From: Alphaproteobacteria bacterium
GTDB taxonomy: Bacteria; Pseudomonadota; Alphaproteobacteria; CAAHEQ01; UBA3637
Reading direction: 5' to 3'
DNA length: 5,201 bases
NCBI GenBank assembly: GCA_900772625.1
Contig: CAAHEQ010000081.1
Coordinates: 1-5,201, forward strand
The notes beneath the pieces were generated by a model. It worked only from the letters and a program-made list of their open reading frames with translations. It was not told where the DNA came from and did no database searches. Shown in pieces: positions 5,201-5,201 of this stretch. The position numbers were made by a program, and so were the translations under genes. How positions within the stretch are numbered: the stretch's first letter is position 1; every line of letters starts with the position of its first letter.

Positions 5201-5201
5201 A

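Overview
The window reads as a chromosomal segment of an alphaproteobacterium of modest GC content. The main reason is the chaperonin pair: GroES, read from its second Met, opens with the short MKFKPLLDRVV form usual in Alphaproteobacteria, and GroEL matches the E. coli numbering almost residue for residue. A full rubrerythrin points to a low-oxygen or anaerobic lifestyle. The small secreted Trp/Cys-rich protein at the left recalls families I associate with host-associated (gut) members of this class. That last point is inference, and no species can be named.

Layout from left to right. Positions 1-271 hold no gene but contain three inverted repeats, the first a GC-rich hairpin that probably terminates a gene lying further left. 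At 272-655 (+) is a small secreted C-type-lectin-like/DUF1566-like protein. It converges on the minus-strand groES-groEL operon (2691 to 728), and the two share a bidirectional terminator at 681-708. Upstream of groES a 125-base gap holds a candidate promoter flanked by an 8-bp direct repeat, plus a small leader hairpin. Next is xthA (exonuclease III, minus, 3593-2817). It is divergent from a secreted HExxH protein (3629-4288, +), with only 35 bp between them. A two-helix DUF378 membrane protein (4356-4553, +) follows and has a perfect Shine-Dalgarno sequence. It converges on rubrerythrin (minus, 5200-4622) over a second bidirectional terminator and a 15-bp tandem repeat.

Functional picture: protein folding (GroESL), base-excision DNA repair (ExoIII) and peroxide detoxification (rubrerythrin) are all stress-defence functions, here mixed with two exported proteins of unknown role. 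Apart from groES-groEL there is no obvious operon. I see no mobile element, CRISPR array, tRNA, rRNA or multi-gene novel system. The points most worth a second look are the Cys-X-Cys insertion in the GroEL tail, the repeat-flanked groES promoter, the possibly leaderless HExxH gene, the HExxH protein itself and the lectin-like secreted protein.
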